Origin: Aphelenchoides besseyi
Taxonomy: Eukaryota; Nematoda; Chromadorea; Rhabditida; Aphelenchoididae
Length of the DNA: 64,000 bases
Assembly (NCBI GenBank): GCA_024699855.1
Contig: JAMPIQ010000002.1
Location: 9,920,001-9,984,000 of the forward strand
Direction of reading: 5' to 3'
In this document: one piece after another, positions 12,464 to 25,465 of the stretch
Numbering within the stretch: position 1 is the first letter of the stretch
Layout of the letters: each line of letters begins with the position of its first letter
Notes under the pieces: model-generated
What the model saw: only the letters and a program-made list of their open reading frames with translations
Told to the model about the DNA's origin: nothing
Databases searched by the model: none
Made by a program: the position numbers and the translations under genes

Positions 12464-13571
12464 TCCGCCAACGCATTCGACACGGCAGAGCAAAAACACC
12501 GACCTGAAAAAAGCGTCGTAAGTGTCTCGACGTACAAATCCACGTCCAAAAACAAAATCGATGGCAAACTTTCCCCCAAATTGGACGCGTTGTTTTTTCA
12601 AAATTGGCGCCAACGTTTTTGTGGCTCATCGCGGAATCTGATGAGCAAAAAAAGGAGTCGAATACTCGACGGTTGTTTTCCGCCGTTGATCAACTTGCCG
12701 GAAACAATTCCGAATCGAAAGGAATATTTTTCGGGAAAAAAACTTTCTACTCGTGCGATTGCAATTGGCACTTCAATTCGTGGGTTCCGTGGAGTTTACG
12801 GCAAGAAGTTGCAACAAAAAACAATTCGATTTTCAACAAAAACCACAACGTTTCGATGTTAATTTTGAGCCGAAATTCGAACGCGGATTCAAAGGAAAAA
12901 GTCGGAACTTGCGCCCACGTCTCTGCAAACTGTTTTCCCGTTTCCTTGTTGTTTGGCTCATCATGGAACTGTTGTCACTGTTTGAAGTCGAAGCACCAGG
13001 ACAAGAAATGCATCTCACCACAAGCTGTTAGATCCTTCTCGACTTCTAATCGACATTGAAGTCGGAAACAGTGTTGAGAAGATCCGGAAAGTCGACGGTC
13101 ATTCTGCCAATGGCTGCTTTGAAGTTAACACCAGCAAAGCGATGAAATCTTTTTGATCAGGTTTTTCAAGTCCTTTGCTGCCCTTTTGTTTTAATCAAAT
13201 CGTCAATCAATATGTCAAAAAAGTGGTCTTGAAAATGCTATTCAACTTAACTCTTTCCATTCACATTTGAGTTGAAATTTCTGTTAATAAGTTATTGAGA
13301 TCAACGTCGCAGTGTGTTGTAATCAAGTATTTGGTGGTTTCTGCAAGACATGAGTCACACCGCGATGTTCCTTCGGGCCAAAACGTCATTTGGGCTGCTG
13401 AAGAACTTACACGACTCGTCACGACGTTTCACCTCTCGATTTCGCCGGTGGGCGGAGATTTTGAAAGAAGCACTGCGTCATCTCGTGAGCGCTGCGAAAA
13501 AAGAGCTCGGTACCTATATATATACGTTGAAAACATTTTGGTTTCATTATTACATTCGTCAATACAAAGTT
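12464..13571. other. Divergent promoter region between SET1 and annexin
   Basis: About 1.1 kb between the minus-strand SET1 start and the plus-strand annexin start. It contains several overlapping open frames on both strands (for example 12604-13059 plus), but none has recognisable domains. It holds a strong TATA-like run just upstream of the annexin. It likely holds promoters for both genes. Confidence 0.5.
13515..13524 (+). promoter_or_regulatory. TATA-box candidate for the annexin gene
   Basis: An uninterrupted TATATATATA run lies 48 bp upstream of the annexin ATG at 13572. Position and strand fit a core promoter element with a short 5'UTR. This is inferred from sequence only. Confidence 0.45.
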
Positions 13572-16177
13572 ATGCCCGGCTTCATTAACAATATCGTCGG
13601 TGGTATTGCCGTAAGTTTTTTTATACCTTTGTCGTTCGATCTTTTTGATCATCGAATACTTTAGAAAGCGGCAGCAGAACATATCGGTGGAAGCCAAAAT
13701 CGTCAGCAACAACCAACTTATAACGCTGGTGACTCTTCGAATTCACAATCATGTAATAATCAACATTTTTTGGTACATCGAAAATCTTTTATCTTCAGAC
13801 AACACATCGACCGGTTATTCGGCACCACAACCAAGTCCTTATTCAGGCAATTACGGTCAACAAGCCTATCCAAACGCTTATAATAACCACAGTAGTCCTT
13901 ATCCAAATGCGTACAGTGGCAATAGTCCTTATTCAAACGAGTTCGGACAAGGTTATCAACCAATGCCGAACTCTGGTAGTTCCGGACAAATTGGCTTCAA
14001 TGTGAATAGTTCTGGATATACACCTTATCCGCAAGCTCAACAAAATACCGGGTATCCACCGACTTCGTACGATCAACCTTCTCATTATCCGTCGAACAAC
14101 TATCCGTCCTCCAACTATCAACCATATCCCAGCCATAATCAACAGGTTCATAATGTTCATTCGTCAGACAACATTCACCAATTCTCTCATCATGGATCAA
14201 TGCATTCACGTACGTTTCAAACAACTTTTATAAACTCGCTCTTGTTTACTCTTTCGAACTTTGTTTGCTCATTATACAACAACATGACTCATTTTGAAGT
14301 GTTAAGCTTGAAACCTTACTCAATGGCAAAGTACAGAGTCGTTGTTTGCGGTTGTTATTTGATATTCAAACCGAGCGTATTTTCAAACCTCGTCGACAAG
14401 CTCATTCGAGATGAGTTGGCGACGTTTTGTGTTGATGAAAAGAAATCGAAAGTGTTTTTCACTTTTGACGGTCTTTTACTGCTGTAAATTGTTTACGTGT
14501 TGCCGTTTTGAGAAGACCAATGCGGACGGAATCGTGATTTTCGCGCCCATCAAACACTTCAATCTATTCGACCCCGACAAAAATGTTCAAGAGCACATTC
14601 CAATGCGTTTCGCAGTGAATCCGTTAAGTCGAGAGTAATCTTCGCTCTTAACGAATTTCATTGAGCTAATCGAAATTTTGTACAAATCCTTTTTTCTGCC
14701 ATCAAACTTTGTTCCAACAAACACACGCTCATTTGTTGTGAAATGAATACAACGAAAGTTGCTGATTCACGCGTTTTACTGCGTAGACGACCGGATATTG
14801 TTTCCCGCTCAATGGCGTAGCAAACGATGAGCAATCGCTTTCAAACGACGGGACCATTGCTGATCGTTCTCGTGTTGCCGTCCGGCTTTTGCATCGTTTT
14901 TTACTGCAGGGGTTGACGAGTGAAACGTTGGGGCGAATGGTGTTGTTCGCAGCGGGAACGAATAGCAAGGGCATTGAGTGAAAGGCAGCAGCTTAGAAAT
15001 AAAACCCGACAATTCTCACAAACATTTTGGGTTGTTGTAACTTTTGATTATTTCAGATCATCCAGTCAGCATGTACTCAAACCCGTCAATCAAACCGTAC
15101 CCTCATTTCAATGCATCACAAGATGCTGAAGTTCTCCGCAATGCAATGAAAGGCTTTGGATGCAACAATGACAAGTGAGAGCAAGTTAAGCGACATCAAA
15201 CTTCTTTCATTTTCAGAGTCATTATGGTACTTTGTGGCCGAAACAATCAGCAGGTAAATTGGTCGTAAACTCGAATTAACACAACATTATCGTTTAGAGA
15301 CAGGAAATCGCTCGAGTTTACAAGACAATGTATGGAAAAGACTTGATCAAAGATTTGAAGTCCGAACTGCACGGCGATTTCGAACATTTGATTTTGGCAT
15401 TGATGGAACTGCCTGTTAATTATGATGCTCAACAACTGCACAAGGCTATGGCTCGTATTGGTACCCGCGAAAACGTTTTGATTGAAATCATGACAACTCG
15501 AACAAACGCCCAAATTCAGCAGTTGAAACAAGCTTATCGCCAACTCTACGGAAAAGAACTCGAAGATCATTTGGTTTCCGAAACCAGTGGCTATTTTAAA
15601 CGCATGTTGATTTCAATGTGCGCTGGCGGACGAGATGAGAGCGGTCGAACCGATCAATTGAAAGCTAATCAGGTATTTATTTTGTCCTTTCTAATTATTC
15701 CAACATTATTCCAACTATTCTCTTAACCTTAACATTCAGGATGCTCGCTCACTTTATCGAGCAGGCGAACAACGTCTTGGCACCGACGAAGCGCAGTTCA
15801 ACGCGATCTTGGCGGCCCAAAACTTTTCACAGTTGCGTTTGGTCTTCGACGAATATCAGAAAGTGACTGGACATAGTATCGAGCAGGCCGTTCAAAACGA
15901 ATTCAGCGGTGATATTCGTGATGGTCTTTTGGCAATCATCAAATCTGTCCGAAATCGCGCCGCATATTTTGCTGGACTTCTACATGATTCCATGAAAGGC
16001 CTTGGCACGAGAGACACGGACTTGGTAAGAATTATTGTCACTCGTTCTGAAATCGATCTGGTCGACATTCGCAACGAATACCATCGTATGTTTGGCCAAT
16101 CTCTTGAGCAAGCAGTCGCAAGTGACTGTTCTGGATCGTACAAAGAAGGATTGATTCAATTGGTGAAAGGAAACTAA
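13572..16177 (+). CDS. Annexin with long Tyr/Pro/Asn/Gln-rich N-terminal tail
   Basis: Seven exons (13572-13610, 13665-13752, 13799-14209, 15057-15174, 15217-15253, 15298-15672, 15740-16177) sum in phase to 501 residues. After MPGFINNIVGGIAKAAAEHIGG comes a low-complexity tail of about 170 residues rich in Y, P, S, N and Q, like the tails of annexins A7 and A11. Four annexin repeats follow, with calcium-loop signatures MKGFGCNND, MARIGTREN, QRLGTDEA and MKGLGTRDTD. Expected role: Ca2+-dependent binding to acidic membranes, with the tail promoting self-association. The tail exon is cut from the core by an 847-nt intron (14210-15056), much longer than the others. A TATA run lies upstream and AATAAA lies at 16275. 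The first repeat has Cys where most have Thr, which may weaken that calcium site. Confidence 0.95.
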
Positions 16178-16274
16178 ACTTTCTGGAGATTACGTTCCTT
16201 CATACTAACATGCTTTTAACTAATTAAAGTTATTTTTATTCTTTTGCTTCGTGTTTTGTCATTATTGCATTTTG

Positions 16275-16280
16275 AATAAA
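16275..16280 (+). promoter_or_regulatory. Poly(A) signal candidate, annexin
   Basis: AATAAA about 100 nt after the annexin stop codon, on the coding strand and before the next plus-strand gene. Confidence 0.5.
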
Positions 16281-16614
16281 CATGTCTATTAAGAATACGA
16301 TTGCGTAGAATTCGTTCATAAGAATTGAAGCTTCTATATTTCGAACTGCTCACTCGTTCGGTAGAAACTTTCGTTTTTTGGTGTTTTCAGCTTTTCGTTT
16401 GTTTATTTTCATGTGGCCAATTCAAGTCACATAAACAACGTATCTGTTCGAATTCACGTAAAAGCGGTCGAAGCTGCTTTTGACACTGGAGCTCAATCAG
16501 CAAGTCGATAGAAATCGAAAATATCATTTATAGAATTTGATTGAGAGAAGTATACGATCTTTTAGCTTTTTGAATTACTACGAGCAAACTTTAACATTTG
16601 GACTTTAGATCGAA

Positions 16615-17007
16615 ATGCGTTCTGTCGTCTTCGCTCTTCTTTTTTTCGGAATTCTGGGTGTTGAGTTGATGGAGGGCAAGAAGTACTGTGGTTCAGATTT
16701 TACGGAGCAAGTCAACAAAGTTTGCACGTTTGGCGGACAATCTACTCCGTGCTTGAAGACCGATGCGCAATTGGGAGGTGAGTTTCGAATTCTTATCAGA
16801 GAAAAGAACCAGCTTTTACAACCACACGTTTCAGAAATCGAGAACAAATGCTGCACTAAGGGTTGCAATTTCAACCAGCTTCAGACCTTATGTTCTTTCA
16901 GGTTTCAATCAAATCGTTTTCAAAAGTAAAGTGTTTTCAGTGATGAGTCTCTTAAACGTTGTTATGGAAATAGTGTTCGTCAACAGAAATTGGGTGAAGT
17001 CTACTGA
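16615..17007 (+). CDS. Insulin-like peptide precursor with a fourth possible disulfide
   Basis: Three exons (16615-16777, 16835-16901, 16941-17007) give a 98-residue precursor. An N-terminal signal peptide (MRSVVFALLFFGILGV) precedes a B-chain-like segment YCGSDFTEQVNKVC with canonical Cx11C spacing. An A-chain-like segment follows with the exact insulin pattern CCx3Cx8C (CCTKGC then eight residues and Cys). No dibasic C-peptide sites lie between the chains, so it may stay a single chain. Two extra cysteines, one after the B chain (QSTPC) and one in a C-terminal extension (LKRCYGN), could form an additional disulfide like that in C. elegans beta-type INS peptides. Expected role, by family: a secreted ligand of the DAF-2-type insulin receptor, as agonist or antagonist. 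AATAAA lies 41 nt after the stop. Confidence 0.9.
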
Positions 17008-17048
17008 ACGAGAAGCTTCATGACCGCAATTATGTCTCCTTTCCATTG

Positions 17049-17054
17049 AATAAA
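17049..17054 (+). promoter_or_regulatory. Poly(A) signal candidate, insulin-like peptide
   Basis: AATAAA 41 nt downstream of the stop codon of the insulin-like gene, same strand. Confidence 0.55.
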
Positions 17055-18407
17055 ATTGCATAATCGATTCCGCAATTGAGACAAATAAAAAAAACAACGC
17101 AGAGACGTTTAAACGGAGCCGCGAATTGCCGATAAGCAAACGGAATCGACGTTTCCGATTCTAATGGTCCACAGAGCGATCGATTGCCGGCGACCATTTC
17201 AATTTGCACTTCTTGTCGAAATTCATTTTAAATCGACCACTTCTTGAGGGGTTTGCGAAGTTCATCGATGCGGGAGTTTTTGGGGACGTTGTTCGTTCAT
17301 TACGCGAATTCGTGATGAGCAACGGTCGAGAGGAATTAAACGTCTTGCATTCACTTTCCGAACACTTTGCGCGCATCTTGACGTCTCCTCGAAGCATTTC
17401 GATTGCGCACGTGTGCGGTTGATGTTTTTTTGGAATGATTATGAGTCAGTAAGACACAAACGAATTTCGCTGTTGCGCATTTCGGCGCCGGCAAAACTCT
17501 ACGACGACTGTTGAATCATCGAAAAGGAAATTAGACGAACGAGCTCGAAAATTAATGATCACTTCTGTCGAAAGGGGACTCGTTTCGCATTCGAAACTTT
17601 TGGATGTGCGCCAACCGCCGGGTCTCCACTTCGAAATTCCCTAAAATAATGTTTGTATATTTTTGTTTCTTTTGTTTGCGTCATAAAACAGCGGAAACAC
17701 ATGAAAATAAGCTTGTTATTTGTCTTCCAATCGGTTTCTCGATTAAACGCTCGTCTGAACGTGGTCCGAAATCGTCGACATGTTCGCCGATCGTTTGACT
17801 TCGTTGGGTCCTTGAGATTTCACGCGACTTAAAAAACCAGATGGTCGTGCACTTTAATTGTGACCATTCCGTTTTATTGAGCTCTACCGCGGCTTTGCCA
17901 TTCGAATCGTTCTGATCGTGTGGAAGTGCAGAACGGCCACATTGTTTGGACGTGTAAACAAAAGCATGTGCAGTTTTACGAGAGTTATTGCGGATCAAAG
18001 GATATGTCAACACTACTCATCATAATCCTCTACAGAAACAACAACTTTCTTTACTTTAGCTATGCAAACGTTCCACACCTCTCGAATCTCTTTTTCGATT
18101 AACCATTCTCTTGTTATTTTACAAGACGTAGTTTGACCCCCATTTGACATTCACTACTGTTCAACAACCGTTTGGTAATTGTCAGCGATTCCTTCGCTTA
18201 TCGTGTAATTGGATTTTTATGAATCACAACTCGAAAAACGTCCTCGCTTAGCTAATGGACGTTGATTGTCCGTTTGCTTTAATCTCGAGTTGTTTTTGCA
18301 TTTATAATGTTTTTAGGGTAAATGAAGAAGCGAGATTCGCTGTTTCGTTTTCCTTTCTCCACGCTTTTTCGATCTTAACGTCTTTCATTTTATTCTCTAG
18401 ACAACTG
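17055..18407. other. Intergenic, no confident gene
   Basis: About 1.35 kb. Open frames such as 17204-17422 (plus) and 17681-18013 (minus) show no domain and no matching splice sites. No RNA gene was recognised. It probably holds the RhoGAP promoter. A TTCTCTAG splice-acceptor-like site at 18393-18400 sits 7 nt before the RhoGAP start codon and may be a trans-splice site. Confidence 0.45.
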
Positions 18408-21055
18408 ATGGCCGAGTAAGTAGCGAACTCATGAGACGAAAATAAAACACGTGTTTAGACATTCGCTTGAATATTATCAGGATTTGATTATTTCGATCGG
18501 TGTTGAACTTTCAAATCTTTCGTCCAGTCTGCCTACTTCTTCGCCAGTTTCGACGGCTTCACCTTCGTTACGCCCAAGAGAACGCCGGGCAACAACCACT
18601 CTTCCTTTCCCCTGCTACGATTGGGAATGTGTGTCGCGCGATGTTGAGTCTAAAAGAGCTGATAGCGCTTCGTTGGGCACGTTTGGGAGCACAAGACTAA
18701 AGCGCTCACTAACGCCTTCAAACAGTCGAACCGATGAAAGTACAACATCTACGAGATCGCTTAATGTAGGTAACTAAAGACATGATTATCATGTTCATGA
18801 GAATTCAGCAAACAGAAGAAATCAGTCGAACAATCGACATTCAAAACGACTTCGTTGATTTGCAAACAGATTTAAGTCGAAAAGACCGATTGAACGAACA
18901 AGAAACTCTAAGAGGTAAGACATAGCTTTTGAAATCTTCAATTTCGTTCAGATGAACACGCTGACATAGATATAAATCGATTCGTAAACGATTCTTCGGC
19001 GCCTTTCACTCATTCCACTGATCATACGCAGTAAGCGAGTTCACGAAAAATACCTTAGTTAACAAACGAATTACAGCAATCAGTTAGATGAAATCTCACC
19101 GACTTCAAGCGGCAGCAATCGAAATTTCCAAAAGTGCTGTAGGGACTTGGATACCGACGAGATTATACGTCAACTCGCTGATTTTGAATTGGAACGAGAA
19201 CAAAAAGGGTTACCGCTAACTGATTGTACAATCCTTTTTGCGACAAACGAAAATGGAATGAAAACCTTGAGGATAAGGTGAGAGCTGGTCGTTTGCACAC
19301 ATTGAATGTCTTTGTAGCGATCTTACTGACGATCAAAATCCGATTCGAGCTTGTTTCCGTGTCAACAAGCAAAAAGCGAATGTGTTGGAGTACGCGAAGT
19401 CGATGGCAGCCAACGAGTTGAATCGTATAATCGGCAGTTTAAAGACAACAGAAAACTCGGAAAACGACAAGTTCGAATTTCCGTTCGTTCGATTAGCACG
19501 TAACGTTTTCCGACGAACATTTCGAACGAATTCAACGGAGAAAACGAACTTCGGTCGATCGTTTATGTCAACTAAAATTGTCAGCGAATACAACTCTGAG
19601 TTACCGCTTTTCATTCACTGCATGATGAAGATTTTGTTGTATGTTGCTAAGAACTTGAATGCCGAGGGCCTGTTTCGAACCGCAACAACGCTCACCCAAG
19701 CCACAGGTTGGTTATGAGAATTCGAAGACCAGTTGGCAAATTTGTGTTTTAGAATGCCGTGATGTTTGCAATTCTCTTAGTGTTAACGACCAATTACCAG
19801 AAGTCTATTGCAACGAGTCAATGGTGACGGTGCTTGCCGACGTTTTCAAGAAATTCTTTCGTGAAGCTCCGAACAAACTAATTTCTTCAAACATCAGCGC
19901 TGCTCTCAACAAATGCATGTTAATTGGTAAGTGGTTTATTGTGAAGCTCTAATCCGTTTTACTGCATTCAGAAGATTTCGATGATCGATTACATGCAATG
20001 CGATGTTGCGTTCTACTGATGAACTCGTGTGAAAGAAACGTTCTCTTCACACTTTCCGCTTTTCTCTTGAGAATCTCAAAACATCAAATCAACACAAAGG
20101 TAACGGGTGTTTCAATCTAAGAGACAACCAACGTTATAGATGAGTCTCGAATCTCTGATCACTATATTCGCTCCAAACATTTGCAAATTTGAACTGTTAA
20201 CGTCATCAAAAGGTAACCTACTATACGAAAGCGTATGAAAACGTTATTTTTAGACGATGATTGTCCGATTATGAGTTACAAACAGCTATCACGCACGCTG
20301 ACTTTTGTAATCGAAAACATTTACCAAGTGATGTCTATTCCAGCTTCGTTTCTTGAAGAAGCTGCAGATTTAACGTTGACAAATTTGGCCAATTTCACGA
20401 GTTTATTTACCGACCATATGGTAAGCAGTGTATGTTTGTTTCTTGTCTATTTTCTATTAGCGATACAAGTCGAATTTGCAAACAATTCAAACTTTTACTG
20501 GAGAACGTGAACAAGTAGAATTTCGTGCAGAAGCAACAATTGACGGACATCCCGTAGATATATTGATAGCTTTGGTGAACTGGACTTGGGATCATACGGT
20601 GTTTGAGTACTGCGAAACATTGAGCGTCGATGGACGTCGGACTCTTATTCAATGTCGAACTAAACGCTGTGGTCCAGATGACCCACCATTTCTGATAACC
20701 CGGTGAGCAATGCGCCTAAAAAAACGGAAGTCCAGTGTTTTCAGTTATATCGACTACATTTTATTGCCGGACTTAAAGTTTCCAGTATATGTTCTTCTTG
20801 AACGAATATATCCAAATGACTCCGATTCGGAGATTGGAAACATGACCTACTTTTTCATTCCGTGTACCAACAATCTGTACAAAACAGTAGTCTTGCTGTT
20901 AACTTCCATAAAAACGTGAGTTTGATGATCGATCATAATTGGACACAATCAATTCCAGTGATGTGCTTCAGCCTTTTCCTTATGTAGCAGAGGATTCGCT
21001 TCGAATTTTACATGCTCTACACTCACGAGTTCAAAAGTCGCAAACATACGCGTAA
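18408..21055 (+). CDS. RhoGAP with START-like C-terminal region (DLC/GEI-1-like)
   Basis: Thirteen exons join in phase to a 713-residue protein (first coding exon only 8 nt, 18408-18415; then 18459-18765, 18809-18914, 18952-19030, 19077-19277, 19318-19706, 19753-19927, about 19973-20099, 20140-20212, 20254-20420, 20461-20702, 20745-20915, 20959-21055). The N-terminal ~180 residues are low-complexity Ser/Thr/Arg. The RhoGAP domain follows (roughly residues 340-530) with the arginine finger in AEGLFR and helix text LFTLSAFLLRISKH. The C-terminal ~200 residues show strands in the order of a START domain (DHTVFEYCETLSVD, YVLLERIY). RhoGAP followed by START is the DLC1/STARD8/GEI-1 architecture, but a SAM domain is not evident and the START match is weak. 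Expected role: inactivating RhoA/CDC42-type GTPases at the cortex. AATAAA lies at 21153. Confidence 0.75.
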
Positions 21056-21630
21056 AAATGTGTCAATATGTTCAGTGATCTCATTTCGTCTACGGTTCTT
21101 CTTTTTTCATTCTTTCAATTGTTTTGATAATGAAATTAACTTTCGGATGTCAAATAAATTGATTTTGTTAAGCGAACGAATTCGTAGAAGCGCAAGATAC
21201 GAATTCGTGGAACCAACAAGTGTAAACGTCTTCTGAAGAATTTTCAGATGAGTTAATCTCAGATACACATTTGAAGTTAGTAATCGAAAAAATGTTCGTA
21301 GCTGCTTGTAACTGTTATTTGGGACTAATTTATCTCGATCTGAACCTGCACACCATAAAAAAGTAAATAACCATTGGATAATGTTACAAGAAACAGGAAC
21401 AGAGTAGGAGTGTTAATAAAAGCTAACCGATTTGAAACACTTGTTTTAAGTGGAGTTTCCAGTGCTATTCGGGATTTAAGTAGTGGATTAGGAGGTTACA
21501 AAAAACATTAGCTCGTAAACGGCGATAGAAAAAGATGACTAGATTATCAGCGGTGGTCAATAACTGTTGGACATGAGAGAGTAAATGTTAGTGCACATGG
21601 TCAAAAGAAGTACGAAGACTTTCGACAAAT
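21056..21630. other. Convergent intergenic region (RhoGAP 3' / HIP1 3')
   Basis: About 0.57 kb between two convergently transcribed genes. It holds an AATAAA at 21153-21158 for the plus-strand RhoGAP. No coding potential was recognised. Confidence 0.5.
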
Positions 21631-24600
21631 TTAAGCGTTTTCGTTGTCCTTTGCAACTAGCGCTGCTAAATGATAATGTTGCTTTCGCAAACCGGCCAAA
21701 CGCGTTCGTTCACGTCCCAATTCGGCTTCTAACTCCAAGGCCTTCACTTGTGATTCCATTTCTGCTCGTTTCGCGTCGTGAAGTGATAAAGAGGTAAAAT
21801 CGAAAAGTTCTAAACAAAAACGGTCAATCCTGTTCTCCATTTCAAACCAACCTTCTTCTTCCAAACTTTGCTTTCCAGTTTTAACAGCCGCTACAACAGC
21901 AGCAGTACATTCGTTGACCTTCTTTGACGCATTCCCAAGTAAGGAAAGACGCTCTGATCCTCGGTCAGCTTTAACTCGTGACGAAACAAACAACTGAGCA
22001 ACACTCGCCGAAATCTCTTGAGCAGCAACAATCAAGTACTCAAATTTGCCCTGATTTAAAACAACTTTGTCCGCAGAGTTCCTGTAAAAACCTTGTTTAT
22101 AGGAATCAAAAGTGGAATCACATACATCAACTCGAGTGCTGCCACTCCCACCGCTATAATTGGATCAAATTACTGTTCTCTTTTTCGATCGAATAATAGT
22201 GTGTAACAGATACAAACCTTGAGCTGCCGAAAGTAGTCCTTTTGTCCATTGGTGATTTCGTTTGTAGAATTCATTAGAAGAAGCAGTTCCTCGACCAGCA
22301 TCGACAATTTCATTTTGCAGATCACGACTCTTTTCAACCAGCAAATGAACGGCGGACATAAGCGCATTGCAATGATCGAGAATTTTTTCATTGACCGCCA
22401 AACGAGTACCGGAACTTGTCTTTTGTGCTTGTTCTTGAATTTGTTTAATTCGCTCAACGGCGTGCTTGATCGCGTTATCCATCCGTTGCATTTCTTCTTG
22501 CAATTGGGCGCCGACCACATCGACATCGATGTCACTGGAAGCCGTGGGCAACGCACTCATAAGTTCTTGCAGAGCCAAGAGATCGCTGTTGATCGTTTGA
22601 GACTTAGAGGCATTCAAGTCGGACCACGACAGCGATTTCAATGTTTCGTAGTACTCGGTTGTATGTGTTATAAGCTGTTTACATTTGTTCAAAGTGGCTA
22701 AAGAAGAAACTGAACAGACGTTATTGTTGATCTCAGTTTACGCTCATAATGTTCGATGCTTGAGGTGTATGCGGCAGCAGCACAAGGAACCAAAGCTTCG
22801 GTCAAATAATGGCAAAACAGAATCAATGCCTCGGTCAACTCAACATCTACAGTGTTTGTTGAGGATTTGAGGTTCAGTTTTTGAAATTGAGTTTGAGCCA
22901 ATTTCAACGCGGATTCAGCCAAATCTGTAAATGAAATTCAACATTTGCACATTAATCTTCAAAGATACGAATCGGATAAGAAATGGTTCCAGAGTTTTGC
23001 AGGTCCTCTGCGCACTGCGCAATCATCTTGGATGCCGAATCGCAAACAGCCGCTGAAAGGGAATTTTTGATTGTTTCTGATGAAAACTTACCAAGACTGT
23101 CGTTAACGTATTGTTGTTCAATGCGATGTAGTTTGTTCTGTTCATCGTTCAACAGTTTTTTCAGCTCGTCATTTTCGGATGCTCGTTCGGCTTTGAAATT
23201 GCGAAGATCTCGCAGTTCGTACAGCATCTAAATTGTATTCGACCAGTTAACTCATCTTCGATTCTCACCTGAAGATGTTCGGCACGAAATTTATCGTATG
23301 CACTTTTTAACTTTTGATATTTCCGTTCCACCTCAGCAGCTTTTTCTTCGGCTTGTCGTTGAATCTCCGCTTGCTGTTCGGTAGCATTGGCCGTTTCTTT
23401 CAGGTGTCGTAATTGAGCAAGAGACTCGTCCGCTTGAAGCTTGTACTGATCACTCTCCTGCTTCAACTCAACTAGTCGATGTTCGTATTGATCGATTCGC
23501 GTGCGTGCTTCATTCAAAATTTCATCTTTTGCTTTCATTTCGTTGTCCAATGCCCGACGCAATTCGTCCATTTTAGCCATCATGTTGGCTCTGAAGTTTT
23601 TCGCGTTAAGATCAACTGATTGCCGATCTAATCAACGACTTACTGTTCATTGTTCTCGGTCGACATTAACGGTGTGGATGTTTCTGGAACGGACAAATCA
23701 ATGAGAATGTCTTCTTGTAACGAATGGGAATCGGGTGGTGAATCCGTTCCATCAGAGCCTGTATTTTCACTACGAAGAAAAGCATGTTGTGTTTCGTAGG
23801 AATCCAAATCAGAAGACTGAAGAAAATTGGGCGCGTTCTGAAAATCCCGACAAATTGCAAGTGTTGAATCGCAAGTCACTAACCGCTGGAAGTGTTGGAA
23901 CGGAAACTAGATACCGAAAGTACTGCAGATTACCAATTGCCTCGTAAAATTCTTTGATCTTCTTGAACAACTGTTGAAAACGTTCACGATGACCCATAAG
24001 CACATCGGACGGTAATGTGGAATGTAATCGGAACAGAACTTTTACAGAAACATCATAAAGAACACTTGTATCAAGAATAACCAAAATCAACGGCGCCAAC
24101 AAACATTGACACTGCGGAATCATTGAAGTCCAACGAAAACTATCAACTAAGTTTAAAACTAAAAATGCAAGTTGCAACTCAGAATAAAGAAGCTAATTAC
24201 CAGCTGTTTTGAAGGTCATCAATTCATCCAACTGGTCGAGTAAGTCAACAGCCAATTCGTAGCCATTATTCACATCTGATGTTAAAGTCGAAACCTGAGC
24301 GTCGTTCAAAGTTAAATTGCCGGGAACAAGCGAGTACTAAAAATAGAAATAAAGCAAGTAATATGCTTCAAACCTTTTGATGAAACTGCAATCGCTTTGT
24401 AAGCAGACGACAATACATAGCATCGGTATGGCCATAACCAGAAGCTCGTAGATGTTGCCAGAAATTGCCCAACTGCACAAGACGACTGATATGTCGAGCA
24501 CAGTCGTCTGGTACTCTTCGATGACCATCGCGAATCAGTTTGTGAAGCAAATTGCAGAATTTCCACGTAATTACCGGCGACTTTTCCAACGGAATTCGTG

Positions 24601-24817
24601 CGATTGTACTCCAAAATAACGACGCTGATTTTTCCTTATGTGTTCCAACAATCAATGCACGAACATGCTTTTGTTTCAATGGTGCTTCTGCTTTGTTTAG
24701 CACTTTTTGACAAGCAATGATCTGAACGTGAATTCAACACAAAAACCTTCGAGAAAACCCAACCTGAGATTTGATGAACGTCTCTCGATCTTCGGCCTGA
24801 AGCGCACTTCGGCTCAT
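21631..24817 (-). CDS. HIP1/HIP1R/Sla2-type clathrin-actin endocytic adaptor
   Basis: Multi-exon minus-strand gene. The N-terminus (MSRSALQAEDRETF) leads into an ANTH domain (about 23880-24720) with KHVRALIVGTHKEKSA, LIRDGHRRVP and WKFCNLLHKL, which binds phosphoinositides. A DSxxDLS-like acidic stretch (LQEDILIDLSVPET) in the linker may bind clathrin. A long central coiled coil (about 22950-23590) follows, and the C-terminus is an I/LWEQ (talin-HIP1/THATCH) actin-binding module (about 21640-22150) with AAQEISASVAQLFVSSRVKA. Expected role: linking clathrin coats to F-actin during endocytosis; the C. elegans member is HIPR-1. The start at 24817 lies 15 nt after a TTTTCAG site (24833-24834), a likely trans-splice acceptor. 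The domain order matches the family; internal exon ends are estimated. Confidence 0.9.
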
Positions 24818-25465
24818 TCCCACACAATCACACTGAAAACAACGCAATCAAACTCAATATTGCAGAACAAAAGAACAATGAATAACAATGCAAACGTAAA
24901 GAAATCAAAGAAGTTATTTTGGTTATTAACACCAGAGATCTTTCTGCCTTGAACCAAAAACTACCGATGAATCACACGTGACTCAGAAGATCCGAAAGAC
25001 AACTCTTCTTAAGTGTTTCGTACGTGAAGCATCTAATCCAACGGATTCTCGGGCGAAGTCGCATAATGACAGACATCGCGCGAACACGACCAAAATTTGT
25101 TGGCAATTACGTTGCAATGGCCAAGAGCTGAAAGAACCGAAAATTTCGTCAACATTCCAAGAAGGAACCAGTTGTTACTTATCGAAACCGTTTTTTCATT
25201 TCAGTGCGTCTTTTTTTAGATAATCGCAAAGACCGTTTTTACTTCAATTTGTAAAAGGTCCTGTGTTCAACGTCAATCTTACAATGCAAGCAGTTTATTT
25301 AGAACACTATTTTTAATTCACTCTCCCTAACGTTTATATTCAAAACCATAAAGATCTTGTTCGGGTAAATAGCTAGCATGTGTTCAAGTCAGTTCGCATC
25401 TTGACAACCAGAGAATGAACGTCGGAAACACTTCTCGTGATAAAAGTAAGTTTATTATAAACAAC
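24818..25465. other. Intergenic between HIP1-like and ZYG11-like genes
   Basis: About 0.65 kb between two minus-strand genes: the HIP1 promoter and the ZYG11 3'UTR. The only sizeable frame (24978-25223, plus) has no recognisable features. Confidence 0.45.

Noticed and set aside
14411..14638. ORF in the long annexin intron ending FAVNPLSRE
   Set aside because: It cannot be joined in phase with annexin exons and shows no homology that I recognise.
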